DNA from: DATHWB01 sp040905965
GTDB taxonomy: Bacteria > Actinomycetota > Acidimicrobiia > Spongiisociales > ZC4RG35
Direction: 5' to 3'
Assembly: GCA_040905965.1 (NCBI GenBank)
Contig: JBBDQP010000085.1
Coordinates: 1 to 23,285, forward strand
Length of the DNA stretch: 23,285 nucleotides
Shown: one piece after another, positions 7,080 through 15,786 of the stretch
Position numbering within the stretch: the first letter of the stretch is position 1
Layout of the letters: every line of letters begins with the position of its first letter
Translations under genes and position numbers: made by a program
Notes under the pieces: generated by a model
Told to the model about the DNA's origin: nothing
What the model saw: the letters and a program-made list of their open reading frames with translations, nothing else
Database searches by the model: none

Positions 7080-7988
7080 TCATGGTGTGCCCGAGAAAGT
7101 GTCACAGCGGGACGGGTCGCCCGTCTCATACCCCGTCTGGAACCAGCGCTCCCGCTGTTCCGAGGAGCCGTGGGTCCAGGACTCCGGGTCGGTGCGACCG
7201 GTCGCCGCCTCCTGGATGCGGTCGTCACCGACTGCGGCGGCGGCCTCGAGCGCCTCCCGGATCTCCCCCGGTTCCAGTTCGAGGACTCGACCCGCCTCCA
7301 GAGTGTCGGTGTCGTCGACATACACCGTCGACGCCCACACACCGGCGAAGCAGTCGGCCTGCAGTTCCATGCGGATAGAGAGATCGTTGGCCGAGGAGGG
7401 ATCCGCCTGCTGCTGGTCCCGGACCTGCTGGTTGATCCCGAGAACCGTCTGGACGTGGTGGGCGATCTCATGGGACAGGACGTAGGCGGGAGCCAGGTCG
7501 CCGCTCACTCCGAAGCGGGATTGGAGCTCTCGGAAGAATCCCAGCTCGATATAGACGTTCTCGTCCAGCGGGCAGTAGTGCGGGCCGTACCGCTCGTCTG
7601 CGCCGCCACATCCGGACTCGGTGACGCCTTCGAACAGGACGAGGTCGGCGTAGCGGTATTCGAGGCCGGATGCAGTGAACGCCTCGTCCCAGAAAAGTTG
7701 ATTGTCATCGAGGACGACGGACAGGAAGTCGACGAGGTCGGCGTCAGGGTCCGCCTCACGCGGCAGCGGGGATGCCTCGGCGCTCGGCGTCTGGGCGGGT
7801 TGCAGACTCTCCAGAACCTGGGTCAGGTCACCCATCTCGCCGCCTCCACCGAACAGCGCGAACAGCACGGCGACCACGATCGCGATGCCACCTCCGCCGA
7901 CGCCGACGCCGACGGCACGGCGGCCAGGACTGCCCCGCCGGTCCTGGATCGAATCGCTGCGTTCGGCAGGCTTGCGATATCGGGCCAT
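7080..7988 (-). CDS. YpfJ-family membrane-anchored neutral zinc metallopeptidase
   Basis: The 302-aa protein has a basic N terminus, one membrane helix at about 25-47 (glycine-rich, AIVVAVLFALF) and an extracytoplasmic peptidase domain. Family signatures are SGCGGADERYGPHYCPLDE (125-143, a Cys pair before the catalytic site), SHEIAHHVQ (172-180, the HExxH zinc motif with H173, E174, H177) and MELQADCFAG (207-216, E208 the third likely ligand). This is the Zn_peptidase (YpfJ) family. Its natural substrate is unknown. A good GGGGAGAGG ribosome site precedes the ATG. It lies upstream of the sigma/anti-sigma pair with a 120-nt gap, so co-transcription is uncertain. Confidence 0.9.
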   Translation of the reverse strand: MARYRKPAERSDSIQDRRGSPGRRAVGVGVGGGGIAIVVAVLFALFGGGGEMGDLTQVLESLQPAQTPSAEASPLPREADPDADLVDFLSVVLDDNQLFWDEAFTASGLEYRYADLVLFEGVTESGCGGADERYGPHYCPLDENVYIELGFFRELQSRFGVSGDLAPAYVLSHEIAHHVQTVLGINQQVRDQQQADPSSANDLSIRMELQADCFAGVWASTVYVDDTDTLEAGRVLELEPGEIREALEAAAAVGDDRIQEAATGRTDPESWTHGSSEQRERWFQTGYETGDPSRCDTFSGTP

Positions 7989-8027
7989 ACGTCACACCTC
8001 TCCCCAGTGCATGATGCCACTATGCCC

Positions 8028-9497
8028 TCAGGACCGGAACGGCAAACACCGCTCGCGCCACTGGCACCAGTCGCACCAGGGCCCGACCGTGTAGGAGGCT
8101 GAGGTCGAATCCGCCGGGTGAAGACCAGCCAATGTGCTTGCGATCCCACGAAGGGTCACTCTCGCTTGCTCGATTCGGTCCACCGTGTAGAACTCACGAT
8201 CGCATCGGGCAGGGTCGGCCCGAACGTGGTGGAAGTGCACCGCCACCCCGTCGACCTCCCGCCCAAGCGACGTCAGAGCCTCCCAAGCTGAGAGGGCGTA
8301 GAGGTCGGCCTCGTACGGCAGGGCGGCCGACCTGTTGCCGGTCCGGTGCTCCACCACGGCGGCGACACGGTCGTCCTCCCAGCCGTTCACGTCGGTGGCC
8401 GCCATGAGGGTGACGGCAACGTCGCCGGTCCCGAGCCGGTCCTGACGGTCGAGCACCGCACCTTCGACAACGAACGTCACGCCGAACTGATATTCGGTGC
8501 GGCTCACCCTGACCGGTGGTTCGTGCGTCGCCCACAGGGCCTCGTGCTGGTCGAAGAGCCAGCGCAGGTCGTCGGCCTCAGACGGCGAGACCGTTCCTGA
8601 CGCCGCGTCGTACAGGCCGCCCGGATCGTCTGACAGGAGGGCGGCGGCCACGGTCTGGTGGAACTGGTTTCCGACAACGAGGTTTGTCGAGCCGAACTCG
8701 TCGTCGCCGTCATCGCGAGGGATGCCGTAGACGGTGGGCCAGGCGGCGGAACGCAGGCATCGTTCCGAGTCTGCGAGACGAGTCTTCGACACGAGCAGCG
8801 TGCGAGTGTTTCCCGACACGGTCCCCTCCCCCACCACCGGATATTGTCCGCAGCGAGCGGGCCGAGCACAGGAGTGGCAGTGGAATCCCGCCACTCGCCC
8901 CTGCCGCGGTGTGGATTGCACGCGATCCCAGCGGATCGCCAGCTCGTCGACCATGCCCGAAGGGTCGTCCGGCGGCGGAATCGTCACGACGTCGTCGGCG
9001 GCGAGACGAAGATCCACCAGCGTTCGTGCTTCGTCACTCTGATAGAAGGCGGCGGCTTCCGACTCTGTGGTGGTCGCCCTCCCTGTCTTGATGCGCAGAG
9101 CCTGGGTCCCGTCCGCCGTCTCCACTTCCACCTGGACGGCGACGCTGATGGAACGGTTGGTGGGTTCGTGCAACGCAACGCCGAAGACGGGATCGAGTTC
9201 GATGCGGGTGGAGTCGGGAGGGAAGAGTCGCCGGTAAGAAGCGAACAACTCGACAAGAAGCCGACGCTGTACAGGATCCCAACCGGCGAAGAACGCCGCT
9301 TCGATTCCTTCGATCTCGGTCGGATCCGTCGGCATACCGGCGTTGTGCCACTGGACTGTCGCCTCGCGGATCACCTTCCACCGGTCCAACGCCGCCGTAG
9401 GCGTTCTGCTGCCGGGGCCCCGAGCGGAAGGGCACTGCTCGAGGAGGTCCAAAACCCGGAGATCGATCTTTTCGAGCGGTGGTCGACCGTACGTCAT
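8028..9497 (-). CDS. Tandem PD-(D/E)XK nuclease-like protein with two CxxC-x5-C (Fe-S type) clusters
   Basis: The 489-aa protein reads as two related halves, each resembling the Fe-S nuclease domain of Cas4/AddB/RecB-like proteins. Half 1: C22 (LLEQCPSA), RIKTG (135-139), then C207, C210, C216 (CHSCARPARC). Half 2: C247 (ADSERCLRS), GNQFHQTV (276-283), VVEGAVLDRQDRL (343-355), VVEHRTG (381-387) and C475, C478, C484 (CDWCQWRERC). Both C-terminal clusters are C-x2-C-x5-C. The catalytic E/D-x-K is degenerate in each: half 1 has R-x-K, half 2 has E-x-R. It may be a non-catalytic DNA-binding or scaffold protein, or may use other residues. ATG 9497 is chosen; GTG 9506 is possible. No helicase gene is adjacent. 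Confidence 0.72.
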   Translation of the reverse strand: MTYGRPPLEKIDLRVLDLLEQCPSARGPGSRTPTAALDRWKVIREATVQWHNAGMPTDPTEIEGIEAAFFAGWDPVQRRLLVELFASYRRLFPPDSTRIELDPVFGVALHEPTNRSISVAVQVEVETADGTQALRIKTGRATTTESEAAAFYQSDEARTLVDLRLAADDVVTIPPPDDPSGMVDELAIRWDRVQSTPRQGRVAGFHCHSCARPARCGQYPVVGEGTVSGNTRTLLVSKTRLADSERCLRSAAWPTVYGIPRDDGDDEFGSTNLVVGNQFHQTVAAALLSDDPGGLYDAASGTVSPSEADDLRWLFDQHEALWATHEPPVRVSRTEYQFGVTFVVEGAVLDRQDRLGTGDVAVTLMAATDVNGWEDDRVAAVVEHRTGNRSAALPYEADLYALSAWEALTSLGREVDGVAVHFHHVRADPARCDREFYTVDRIEQARVTLRGIASTLAGLHPADSTSASYTVGPWCDWCQWRERCLPFRS

Positions 9498-9538
9498 CGC
9501 CGTCACCGTATCGAGTGGATACGACAGAACCGCTGATG

Positions 9539-10708
9539 TCAGACGGAACCGAGCGTCACCGACAACGGCTTGGCCGGGAGTGTCAAGTGGAAGATGCTGC
9601 GCCGGCCGTCGTGTTCGTACGCGAGGTCGCCACCCATCCGGCGGGCGAGATTGCGGGAAACCGTCAGACCGAGACCGACCGCGGCAGGCTGACTTTGGGA
9701 AGGATGGGCCGACACGTACGGCTCGAAGATCGACCCCCGCGTGTCCTCGGCAAGCGCGGGACCGTCGTCCCACACATCGATCACGACACCGTCCTCCGCT
9801 CCGCCCACCTCGATCCCGATGTTGGGACCGCCATAGCGAACGGCGTTCGTCACGAGGTTGCGCAGGATCTGGGTGAGTCGCACCGGGTCGATCTCGATCG
9901 AGGTGAGGGCAAGGTGGATCTCGATCCGTTTCCGCTGATCCGTCCCGATCGGGGCGAGCGCCCGGTCGACGACATCCTGCAACTTCGTCTCCCGGGGAAC
10001 GATGGTGAGCGTCCCGATGTCTGCCCGTGCTGCCACCAGCAGGTCTTCGATAATGGCGGCGACGTCGTTGCTCTGCTCCACCACCATGTCGAGCAGTTCG
10101 GCGTACTCCCGGTCGTCGATGGTGTGTCCGTGTTCACGCAGTTCTGCTGCGAGACCGACGACGACCGATAGGGGCGTCCGCAACTCGTGGGACACCGAGG
10201 CGATGAATTCATCCTTGGTGCGTATGAGATCGGACAGCCTGGCGTTGGCGGCGGAGAGTTCCTCCGTGCGTTGATCCACGGAGAGTTCGAGCGTCGCTCG
10301 CGCATCCCGTAGCTCTCTATAGAGGAACCGAGTGCGGACGATGTTCGCCACCCGAAGCGCCACTTCCACAACGTCGATCGGCATGGTCAGGAAGTCGATG
10401 GCGCCAAGCGCCAACGCCCGTCGCTTGGCTTCGTGCGAGACGTCGGCGGTGATCACCACAACCGGCACGAAGTCGTCTGCGGCGGTGGCGTTGCGGACTG
10501 CTTCGAGGACGTCGAACCCGCTCACATGGGGCATGTGGAGGTCCACGAGCACCACATCGGGGGAGAACTCCGCCAGCACCCGTTGCACCTGCCGCGCGTC
10601 GGATATCATCTCAATGTGGTCATATGTCGGGGACAACACCCCGTGGAGCAACCGAAGGTTGGCGTCCTGATCGTCCACGATGAGAATGCGAGCGCTGTTG
10701 ACGTCCAT
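9539..10708 (-). CDS. Receiver domain-histidine kinase fusion (REC-HisKA-HATPase)
   Basis: The 389-aa soluble sensor kinase has no membrane helix. An N-terminal receiver domain (about 6-120) has VDDQD and the phospho-acceptor D56 in VDLHMP. A coiled linker (130-165) leads to HisKA with SVSHELRTPL (H174) and an HATPase with N box NLVTNAVRYGG (284-294), DVWDDGP and GLGLTVSR (345-352). The receiver's conserved Lys is replaced by Met (LTMPID, M109), whereas the neighbour hybrid kinase keeps TKPID. Input is likely phosphotransfer from another kinase. ATG 10708 is preferred over GTG 10720. It is divergent from the CHASE3 hybrid kinase. No DNA-binding response regulator is in the window. Confidence 0.88.
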   Translation of the reverse strand: MDVNSARILIVDDQDANLRLLHGVLSPTYDHIEMISDARQVQRVLAEFSPDVVLVDLHMPHVSGFDVLEAVRNATAADDFVPVVVITADVSHEAKRRALALGAIDFLTMPIDVVEVALRVANIVRTRFLYRELRDARATLELSVDQRTEELSAANARLSDLIRTKDEFIASVSHELRTPLSVVVGLAAELREHGHTIDDREYAELLDMVVEQSNDVAAIIEDLLVAARADIGTLTIVPRETKLQDVVDRALAPIGTDQRKRIEIHLALTSIEIDPVRLTQILRNLVTNAVRYGGPNIGIEVGGAEDGVVIDVWDDGPALAEDTRGSIFEPYVSAHPSQSQPAAVGLGLTVSRNLARRMGGDLAYEHDGRRSIFHLTLPAKPLSVTLGSV

Positions 10709-10821
10709 AGGTTGGACCACCTGACGAAGTGTATGCGTGGCAATACATTCTTCGGCGCACCTCGCACAATGCTTGAGACTTGCCTGCGAAGTCGGGACTC
10801 CCGACTCAGACGCTGGCTTCG

Positions 10822-13521
10822 ATGACGCTAAGGGACGAAAGATCTTTCCGGAGCAACGGTCTCATCGCTCGTGGGCTCATGGTCGCGTCCGTCGCATTCC
10901 TGGCTTTGTTGGTCGCGATCGCAGTTCTGGTGTACCTCGAAAACCGCCAGCTCGAAGCCGACCGCCAGGTCTCCCGCTCGCTCGAGATCAGATCGGCCAT
11001 CCAGGATGTGAGGGGATTGCTGGTCGACGCCGAGACCGGAGTCCGCGGCTTTCTGCTGACCGGTGAAGAAGAGTTCCTCGAGCCGTACGAGGACGCCATC
11101 TCCGGTCTCCAACCTGCCTTGGACCATCTCGAGACCCTCGTGATGGACGACGCTGTCCAAACCGAACGCCTCGAACTCGTACGCCGAGGCGCCGACCAGC
11201 GTCTCGACGGTCTCGCAGACCAACTCCAGCCTGCCGACGAGACCACTCGGCTGCGGGAGCTGGACTTCGGCAGAGCGGTCATGGACGGGTTACGAGGCGA
11301 CCTTGCCGCGATGGAAGCCGTCGAAGACCAACGCCTCGCCGAACGCAACGCCGATGCCGACCGAACCCGGGGGATCCTCGCCGCGTTCATCCCTGCGGCC
11401 GGCATGATCGGGGTGCTGGGCTTGGTTGCCACGGTCACGTTCGCATTGCGCCTGACACGACGGGTCGCCCGGATCACGGAGAACGCAGTGCGGCTCGGCA
11501 CGGGAGAACCGTTAGCTCCGATTCCGACTACCGACGACGAGGTCGGTCGACTCGGCGTGGCCATCATCGAGGCTGCATCTCTCCTGCGCACACGGGAAGA
11601 TGAGCTCCGGGTTGCCAGGGAATTCCTCGAATACCTCGTCGACGAGGGTCCGGTCGTCATGTTCAGGGAGCGCCTGGGGGAGTCCCAGGAATTGACCTAC
11701 GTCAGTCCCAACGTGGAGCGTGTCCTCGGCGTATCTCTTGAATCGGCCACCGGACGACAACGATTCTCCGCCTCGCTGCTCGCACCCGAACATCGGGATG
11801 CGTTCAGAGAGGGGGCTCGGGCAGCGGCTGACGGTGCCGTCAATGGTTGGTACGGCGAGTACGCGATCACGGCCGACGACGGATCCGAGCGTTGGGTGGC
11901 CATCGATGTGAAGGTGCAGCGAACCGCTTCCGGAGATCCCGGGCACCTGCTCGGCTACGTCCTCGACATCACCGACCGAGTGACGGCTTCCGGCGAGGCT
12001 CGCGAGGCGGAGCAGCGCTACTTCCGGCTGTTCGAAGGCATCCCGACCGGCATGGTATCGACGACCCCCACAGGCACCATCGTCGACGCCAACCCCGCCC
12101 TCGCCCACATGCTCGGGTACGACAGCGTCGACGCCCTCCTCGCCGAAACGCCCGATATCACTGCGCTCTACGCCGATCCCGAAGAGCGCGCCCGCTTCCT
12201 CGATGCCGTCTCCCGTTCCGGGGCGGTCACCGGCTTCGAAATGCGCTTCCGCCGCCGTGACGGCTCTCTCATCGACGTCGCAGCCAGCGCCCGAGTCCTC
12301 AGAGGGGCGGACGGGACACCGGTCGGACTGGAAGGCACACTCATCGACGTGACCGGTCGGAAGCAGGCCGAAGATGAGATGCGGCTGGCCCGGGCCGAAG
12401 CGGAGCGGGCGAACCAGGCGAAGAGCACCTTCCTGTCTCGGATGAGCCACGAACTGCGCACACCGCTCAACTCGATCATCGGGTTCGCCCAATTGCTGGA
12501 ACTCTCCGACCCACCGCTCGAGGCTCGCTCACAGGAATCGGTCTCGCACATCCTCAAGGGCGGACGGCTTCTCCTAGAGCTCATCGACGAGGTGTTGGAC
12601 ATCGCCCAGGTCGAAGCGGGGCGGTTGAACCTGTCGCTCGAACCGGTCGACGTCGCCGAGATCCTCTTGGAGTCGATCGATTTGATCCGTCCGATGGCGG
12701 CGGGCCGGTCGGTCGAGATCATGGTCGAACCGGGGGAGGAACGTCACGTGCTGGCCGATCGCCAACGTCTCAAACAGGCGTTCCTCAATCTCCTGTCCAA
12801 CGCCGTCAAGTACAACCGGCCGGGAGGATCCGTCGAGGTCGCGTATGCGACGACCAACGGTGAACTGGCAACTTCGTTCACCGACACCGGTGCCGGTATC
12901 ACCGCAGACCAACTCGGGCGACTGTTCACTCCGTTCGACCGACTCGGTGCAGACGCCACCGACCAACAAGGCACGGGTTTGGGTTTGGTGCTCTCGCGAC
13001 ATCTGATAGAAGCGATGGGAGGAAAGTTGTCTGTCGAATCAACGCCGGGAGAGGGGTCGACCTTCACGATCTCGCTCCCCCGCACCGATCCTCACGACGC
13101 CGAAATGGACCGGACCGATCCCAAACGGGCCGCGAACATCCGTGCCGACCGCAACCAGAAGATGGTCATCTATATCGAGGACAACCCATCGAACGTGGAG
13201 TTGATCGAACGCATCCTGGCCCTCCGTTCCCACATCAGCCTGGAAGTCGCCATGCAGGGAAGCCTCGGGCTCGATCTGATCGGCCAGCACCACCCTGACC
13301 TCGTCCTTCTCGACCTCCACCTGCCCGACATGGACGGCAAGGACGTTCTCGAGGAGATGCGCGCTGATCCGGTGACCCGGCACATTCCCGTGCTGATCAT
13401 CTCCGCCGACGCCAGTCCCGGCCAGATCCAGCGCCTCCTCGACGCCGGCGCGACCGGTTACGTCACGAAGCCGATCGACGTGCTGGAACTCCTGCGTCAG
13501 GTCGACGACCTACTCCCCTGA
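10822..13521 (+). CDS. Membrane hybrid histidine kinase: CHASE3-HAMP-PAS-PAS-HisKA-HATPase-REC
   Basis: The 899-aa sensor has membrane helices at about 18-38 and 187-208. Between them is a CHASE3-like extracytoplasmic domain with VDAETGVRGFLLTGEEEFLE (68-87). HAMP follows at about 209-262, then PAS domains at about 265-385 and 398-512, the second of standard form. HisKA has MSHELRTPLNSIIGF (H543), and the HATPase has NLLSNAVKYN (656-665), DTGAGI and GTGLGLVLSR. A C-terminal receiver (781-899) has D831 in LLDLHLPDMDG and K883 in TKPID, so it looks active. The ATG at 10822 is used; an upstream TTG at 10780 is possible. With the divergent receiver-kinase it may form a phosphorelay. Confidence 0.92.
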   Translation: MTLRDERSFRSNGLIARGLMVASVAFLALLVAIAVLVYLENRQLEADRQVSRSLEIRSAIQDVRGLLVDAETGVRGFLLTGEEEFLEPYEDAISGLQPALDHLETLVMDDAVQTERLELVRRGADQRLDGLADQLQPADETTRLRELDFGRAVMDGLRGDLAAMEAVEDQRLAERNADADRTRGILAAFIPAAGMIGVLGLVATVTFALRLTRRVARITENAVRLGTGEPLAPIPTTDDEVGRLGVAIIEAASLLRTREDELRVAREFLEYLVDEGPVVMFRERLGESQELTYVSPNVERVLGVSLESATGRQRFSASLLAPEHRDAFREGARAAADGAVNGWYGEYAITADDGSERWVAIDVKVQRTASGDPGHLLGYVLDITDRVTASGEAREAEQRYFRLFEGIPTGMVSTTPTGTIVDANPALAHMLGYDSVDALLAETPDITALYADPEERARFLDAVSRSGAVTGFEMRFRRRDGSLIDVAASARVLRGADGTPVGLEGTLIDVTGRKQAEDEMRLARAEAERANQAKSTFLSRMSHELRTPLNSIIGFAQLLELSDPPLEARSQESVSHILKGGRLLLELIDEVLDIAQVEAGRLNLSLEPVDVAEILLESIDLIRPMAAGRSVEIMVEPGEERHVLADRQRLKQAFLNLLSNAVKYNRPGGSVEVAYATTNGELATSFTDTGAGITADQLGRLFTPFDRLGADATDQQGTGLGLVLSRHLIEAMGGKLSVESTPGEGSTFTISLPRTDPHDAEMDRTDPKRAANIRADRNQKMVIYIEDNPSNVELIERILALRSHISLEVAMQGSLGLDLIGQHHPDLVLLDLHLPDMDGKDVLEEMRADPVTRHIPVLIISADASPGQIQRLLDAGATGYVTKPIDVLELLRQVDDLLP

Positions 13522-13606
13522 TCGAAGGTCGAACGGCCCGGGTTCATGGGTCTTCAGTCCCGGACGTCGAGCCAACGACCGCTGATAGCGTTCCCCTCAC
13601 ACACCG

Positions 13607-14101
13607 ATGCCTGTCACGACATTCTCCCGATTCGCGGCCCTCCTGGCCCTCGCTGCATTGGCGGCGGGCCTCGTCGGCCTTCTGCGTCCGGCCACGTTCC
13701 GGGACCTCGGATTTCGCAACGGAGTCGGACTCGCGCTTCTTGTCGCCACGGCAGCAACGGCGGGCAGCCTGCTGTATTCGGAGTACTTCGGGTTCGAGCC
13801 GTGCCAGTTGTGCTGGTATCAGAGGATTGCCATGTATCCGCTGGTGATCGTGTTGGCTGTCGGATGGCTCCACCAGGACCGGACCGTGGTGCGCTACGCC
13901 GTCCCGCCGGCGCTCATCGGCGCCGGGATCTCGGTCTGGCATCTGGTCAACCAATGGGTGCTGACCGACTCGGCGTGCGACGTCGGGGCCTCGTGCGCCA
14001 TCCGGTACGTGACCGAATTCGGATTCGTCACCATTCCATTCATGGCGTTGAGCGGCTTTATCGCCATCGTCGGAGTGCTCTATTCAGTGAGGAAGCAATG
14101 A
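13607..14101 (+). CDS. DsbB/BdbC-like disulfide bond formation membrane protein
   Basis: The 164-aa membrane protein has four helices (about 8-26, 38-58, 74-90 and 96-116, with a last one near 140-160). It has the quinone-coupled CxxC in EPCQLCWYQR (C66, C69) and a second pair in CDVGASC (C124, C130), the DsbB arrangement. It re-oxidises an extracytoplasmic thiol oxidase and passes electrons to quinone. Its stop overlaps the start of the next gene (ATGA), which encodes a thioredoxin-fold protein that is its likely partner, as in BdbC/BdbD pairs. Many actinobacteria use VKOR instead of DsbB. A TAGCGT hexamer (13586-13591) may be the -10 box. Confidence 0.88.
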   Translation: MPVTTFSRFAALLALAALAAGLVGLLRPATFRDLGFRNGVGLALLVATAATAGSLLYSEYFGFEPCQLCWYQRIAMYPLVIVLAVGWLHQDRTVVRYAVPPALIGAGISVWHLVNQWVLTDSACDVGASCAIRYVTEFGFVTIPFMALSGFIAIVGVLYSVRKQ

Positions 14102-14679
14102 CCGGCAGAAAGATCGGATGGATCATCGGCGGCGTCGTTACCGTCGCAGCGATAGGTGCGGCGCTTTCGGCGGAGTCAGGAAGTGTCCAGGCGTATGGCG
14201 AGATCGCCGTCGCCGGCCAGGCGCTGCCGCAACACGACTCCGGAGTCGCCGACCCTGCGGTGGGGGTGCCGGCACCGGCCATCACCGGTGAGGCGATGTC
14301 AGTTGAACCAGGCACTTCGCCGACGATCGTCCTCTTCCTCGCCCACTGGTGCCCGGCGTGTCAGGCGGAGGTCCCGGCCTTGACCGACTGGGTCGAGGCA
14401 CACGGGTTGCCGGTCGGCGTCGACCTCATCGCGGTAGCGACGGCGTCCTCACCATCTCGCGGCAACTACCCACCGTCGATATGGCTGGAACGCGAGCGCT
14501 TCCCGTTCCCGGTCATCTACGACGACGAGGCGGGAACAGCAGCAGCGGCCTACGGCCTGAGCGCCTTTCCGTTCTGGGTCGTGCTCGACTCTGACGGCCT
14601 GGTGGTCGAACGATTCTCCGGACAACTACCTGACGACGAGGCCATCTCGAACCTCTTCGCCGCCGTCGCCGGACTCTGA
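14098..14679 (+). CDS. Membrane-anchored thioredoxin-like (TlpA-type) thiol-disulfide protein
   Basis: The 193-aa protein has an N-terminal signal or anchor helix (about 6-24) and a thioredoxin fold beginning near 55. The active site is AHWCPACQAEVP (C85, C88; CPAC) and the cis-proline is in SAFPFWVVLD (P158). An aspartate-rich insertion of the TlpA/ResA type precedes it. Its start overlaps the stop of the DsbB-like gene, so the two are co-translated and probably form one redox unit. The sequence fits both an oxidase partner of the DsbB-like protein and a TlpA-type reductase; the active site alone does not decide. Start ATG at 14098. Confidence 0.88.
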   Translation: MTGRKIGWIIGGVVTVAAIGAALSAESGSVQAYGEIAVAGQALPQHDSGVADPAVGVPAPAITGEAMSVEPGTSPTIVLFLAHWCPACQAEVPALTDWVEAHGLPVGVDLIAVATASSPSRGNYPPSIWLERERFPFPVIYDDEAGTAAAAYGLSAFPFWVVLDSDGLVVERFSGQLPDDEAISNLFAAVAGL

Positions 14680-14800
14680 CGGCTCGTTCGAGCTCCGCCA
14701 TCGCCAATCGAGCATTACTGACTGATCTTCGGGACCATTGGCCACGACCTTCAGCGCTCGAGACGAAGTACGTTGTGAGTCCCAACGAGAACGGTGAAAC

Positions 14801-15571
14801 GTGACCCAAACAGACACATCTCCCCTGCTCATCTTCGCTGACGACGGCGCTCCCGCATCCGAGCGCGCCTGGCGCTGGATTTCGAGTCATCCGTGGCCAG
14901 GGTGGAGCGTCGACGTGATGACGGCAGACGAATCCCAGATCGAATGGGGTGCCCCCATCACCCCTCAGCCATGGACGCCGCCGTGGGAGCGTGACCGGAA
15001 CTCGATCGACGCCGAAACCGTCAGTTTCCTGACGGCTGGCGCAGATCCGCGGGCGATGCTCGCCGAAACGACGGCGGACCTCATTGTGCTCGGCATGAAA
15101 CCCGCCAGGCACCTCGCAGCGGTCATGACGGGCAGCACCACCGAATGGCTGCTGCATCATCCACCATCACCGTTGGCGATCGTCAAGCGGTCCGATCCGG
15201 TGTCCAAGGTGCTCGTCTGCGCGGACGGTTCGCCCCATTCCCTGCGAGCGATCGAAACCTTCGCCGCCCTGCCTTTGGCGGGCACCACAAATGTGACGGT
15301 CCTGTCGGTCGACGACGGCCGGGTGGACCCGTCGTCTGCCGGAGATGCCGCGGGCGCCCTGGAGTCTGCGGTCGCGTCGGTCACGACCTCGACGGCCTCA
15401 GGGCGGCCGACTGACGCCATCCTCGCCCTCGCAACCGATTTGTCACCCGACCTGATCGTCCTCGGCACCCGCGGACTCACCGGATGGAGCCGACTTCGTC
15501 TGGGATCGACCGCGTCTGCGGTGGTCCGTTCGACCTCGTCCGACAGCCTCGTCGCCTGCGTCAACGGCTGA
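14801..15571 (+). CDS. Tandem universal stress protein (UspA-type)
   Basis: The 256-aa protein has two UspA folds. The second (about 135-254) starts SKVLVCADGSPHSLRAIE and ends with a complete ATP-binding motif, GTRGLTGWSRLRLGST (222-237, G-x2-G-x9-GS). The first (about 8-130) has the parallel stretch GMKPARHLAAVMTGST (98-113), in which the second Gly is Pro, so ATP binding there is doubtful. Tandem Usps are common in actinobacteria under redox or oxygen stress. The start is GTG at 14801. The riboswitch and terC follow after about 45 nt, so read-through into them is possible. Confidence 0.88.
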   Translation: MTQTDTSPLLIFADDGAPASERAWRWISSHPWPGWSVDVMTADESQIEWGAPITPQPWTPPWERDRNSIDAETVSFLTAGADPRAMLAETTADLIVLGMKPARHLAAVMTGSTTEWLLHHPPSPLAIVKRSDPVSKVLVCADGSPHSLRAIETFAALPLAGTTNVTVLSVDDGRVDPSSAGDAAGALESAVASVTTSTASGRPTDAILALATDLSPDLIVLGTRGLTGWSRLRLGSTASAVVRSTSSDSLVACVNG

Positions 15572-15614
15572 AGCCTGGGGCCGTTCGTTACCCGCAGTCG
15601 GGCGACTACATTCT

Positions 15615-15722
15615 CCCTGCGGAGGGGAGTAGCCCCATCACCGGGTGGCCGTCATCCTGGCGTCGGAACGAGCGGCGTCCGGTCCCCGGGTCGGCGACGC
15701 CGATGGGCAAGACCTCCGACAC
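15615..15722 (+). promoter_or_regulatory. yybP-ykoY riboswitch (Mn2+-sensing) in the terC leader
   Basis: The signature GGGGAGTAGC starts at 15624 and GGCAAGACCTCCG is at 15706-15718. P1 pairs CGGAGG (15620-15625) with CCTCCG (15713-15718). P2 pairs CCCATC (15634-15639) with GATGGG (15702-15707). An inner stem pairs GGCGTC (15659-15664) with GACGCC (15696-15701), and CGTCATCC holds the conserved internal loop. These are the core features of the yybP-ykoY class, which binds Mn2+. It lies 65 nt upstream of terC, and this riboswitch class commonly precedes TerC/Alx genes. Confidence 0.88.
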
Positions 15723-15743
15723 GGACAGCACTGGCATCCGGGT

Positions 15744-15761
15744 CGGGAAGTCACTTTCCTG
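15744..15761 (+). promoter_or_regulatory. Hairpin between riboswitch and terC (possible expression platform)
   Basis: CGGGAAG (15744-15750) pairs with TTTCCTG (15755-15761) around TCAC, with two G-T pairs. It sits between the aptamer and the terC ribosome-binding site (TTGGAG, 15775-15780). It has no T-tract, so control of translation is more likely than termination. Confidence 0.35.
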
Positions 15762-15786
15762 CCCCGATCAAGACTTGGAGTAATCG

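Noticed and set aside
7020..8102. Long plus-strand open frame opposite the zinc peptidase
   Set aside because: The minus-strand frame has the HExxH and Cys signatures; the plus frame has no family features.
10790..10806. AGTCGGG-ACT-CCCGACT dyad between the divergent kinases
   Set aside because: It is a 7-bp hairpin only 15 nt before the ATG, with no second copy or promoter linked to it. It was too weak to list as a regulatory site.
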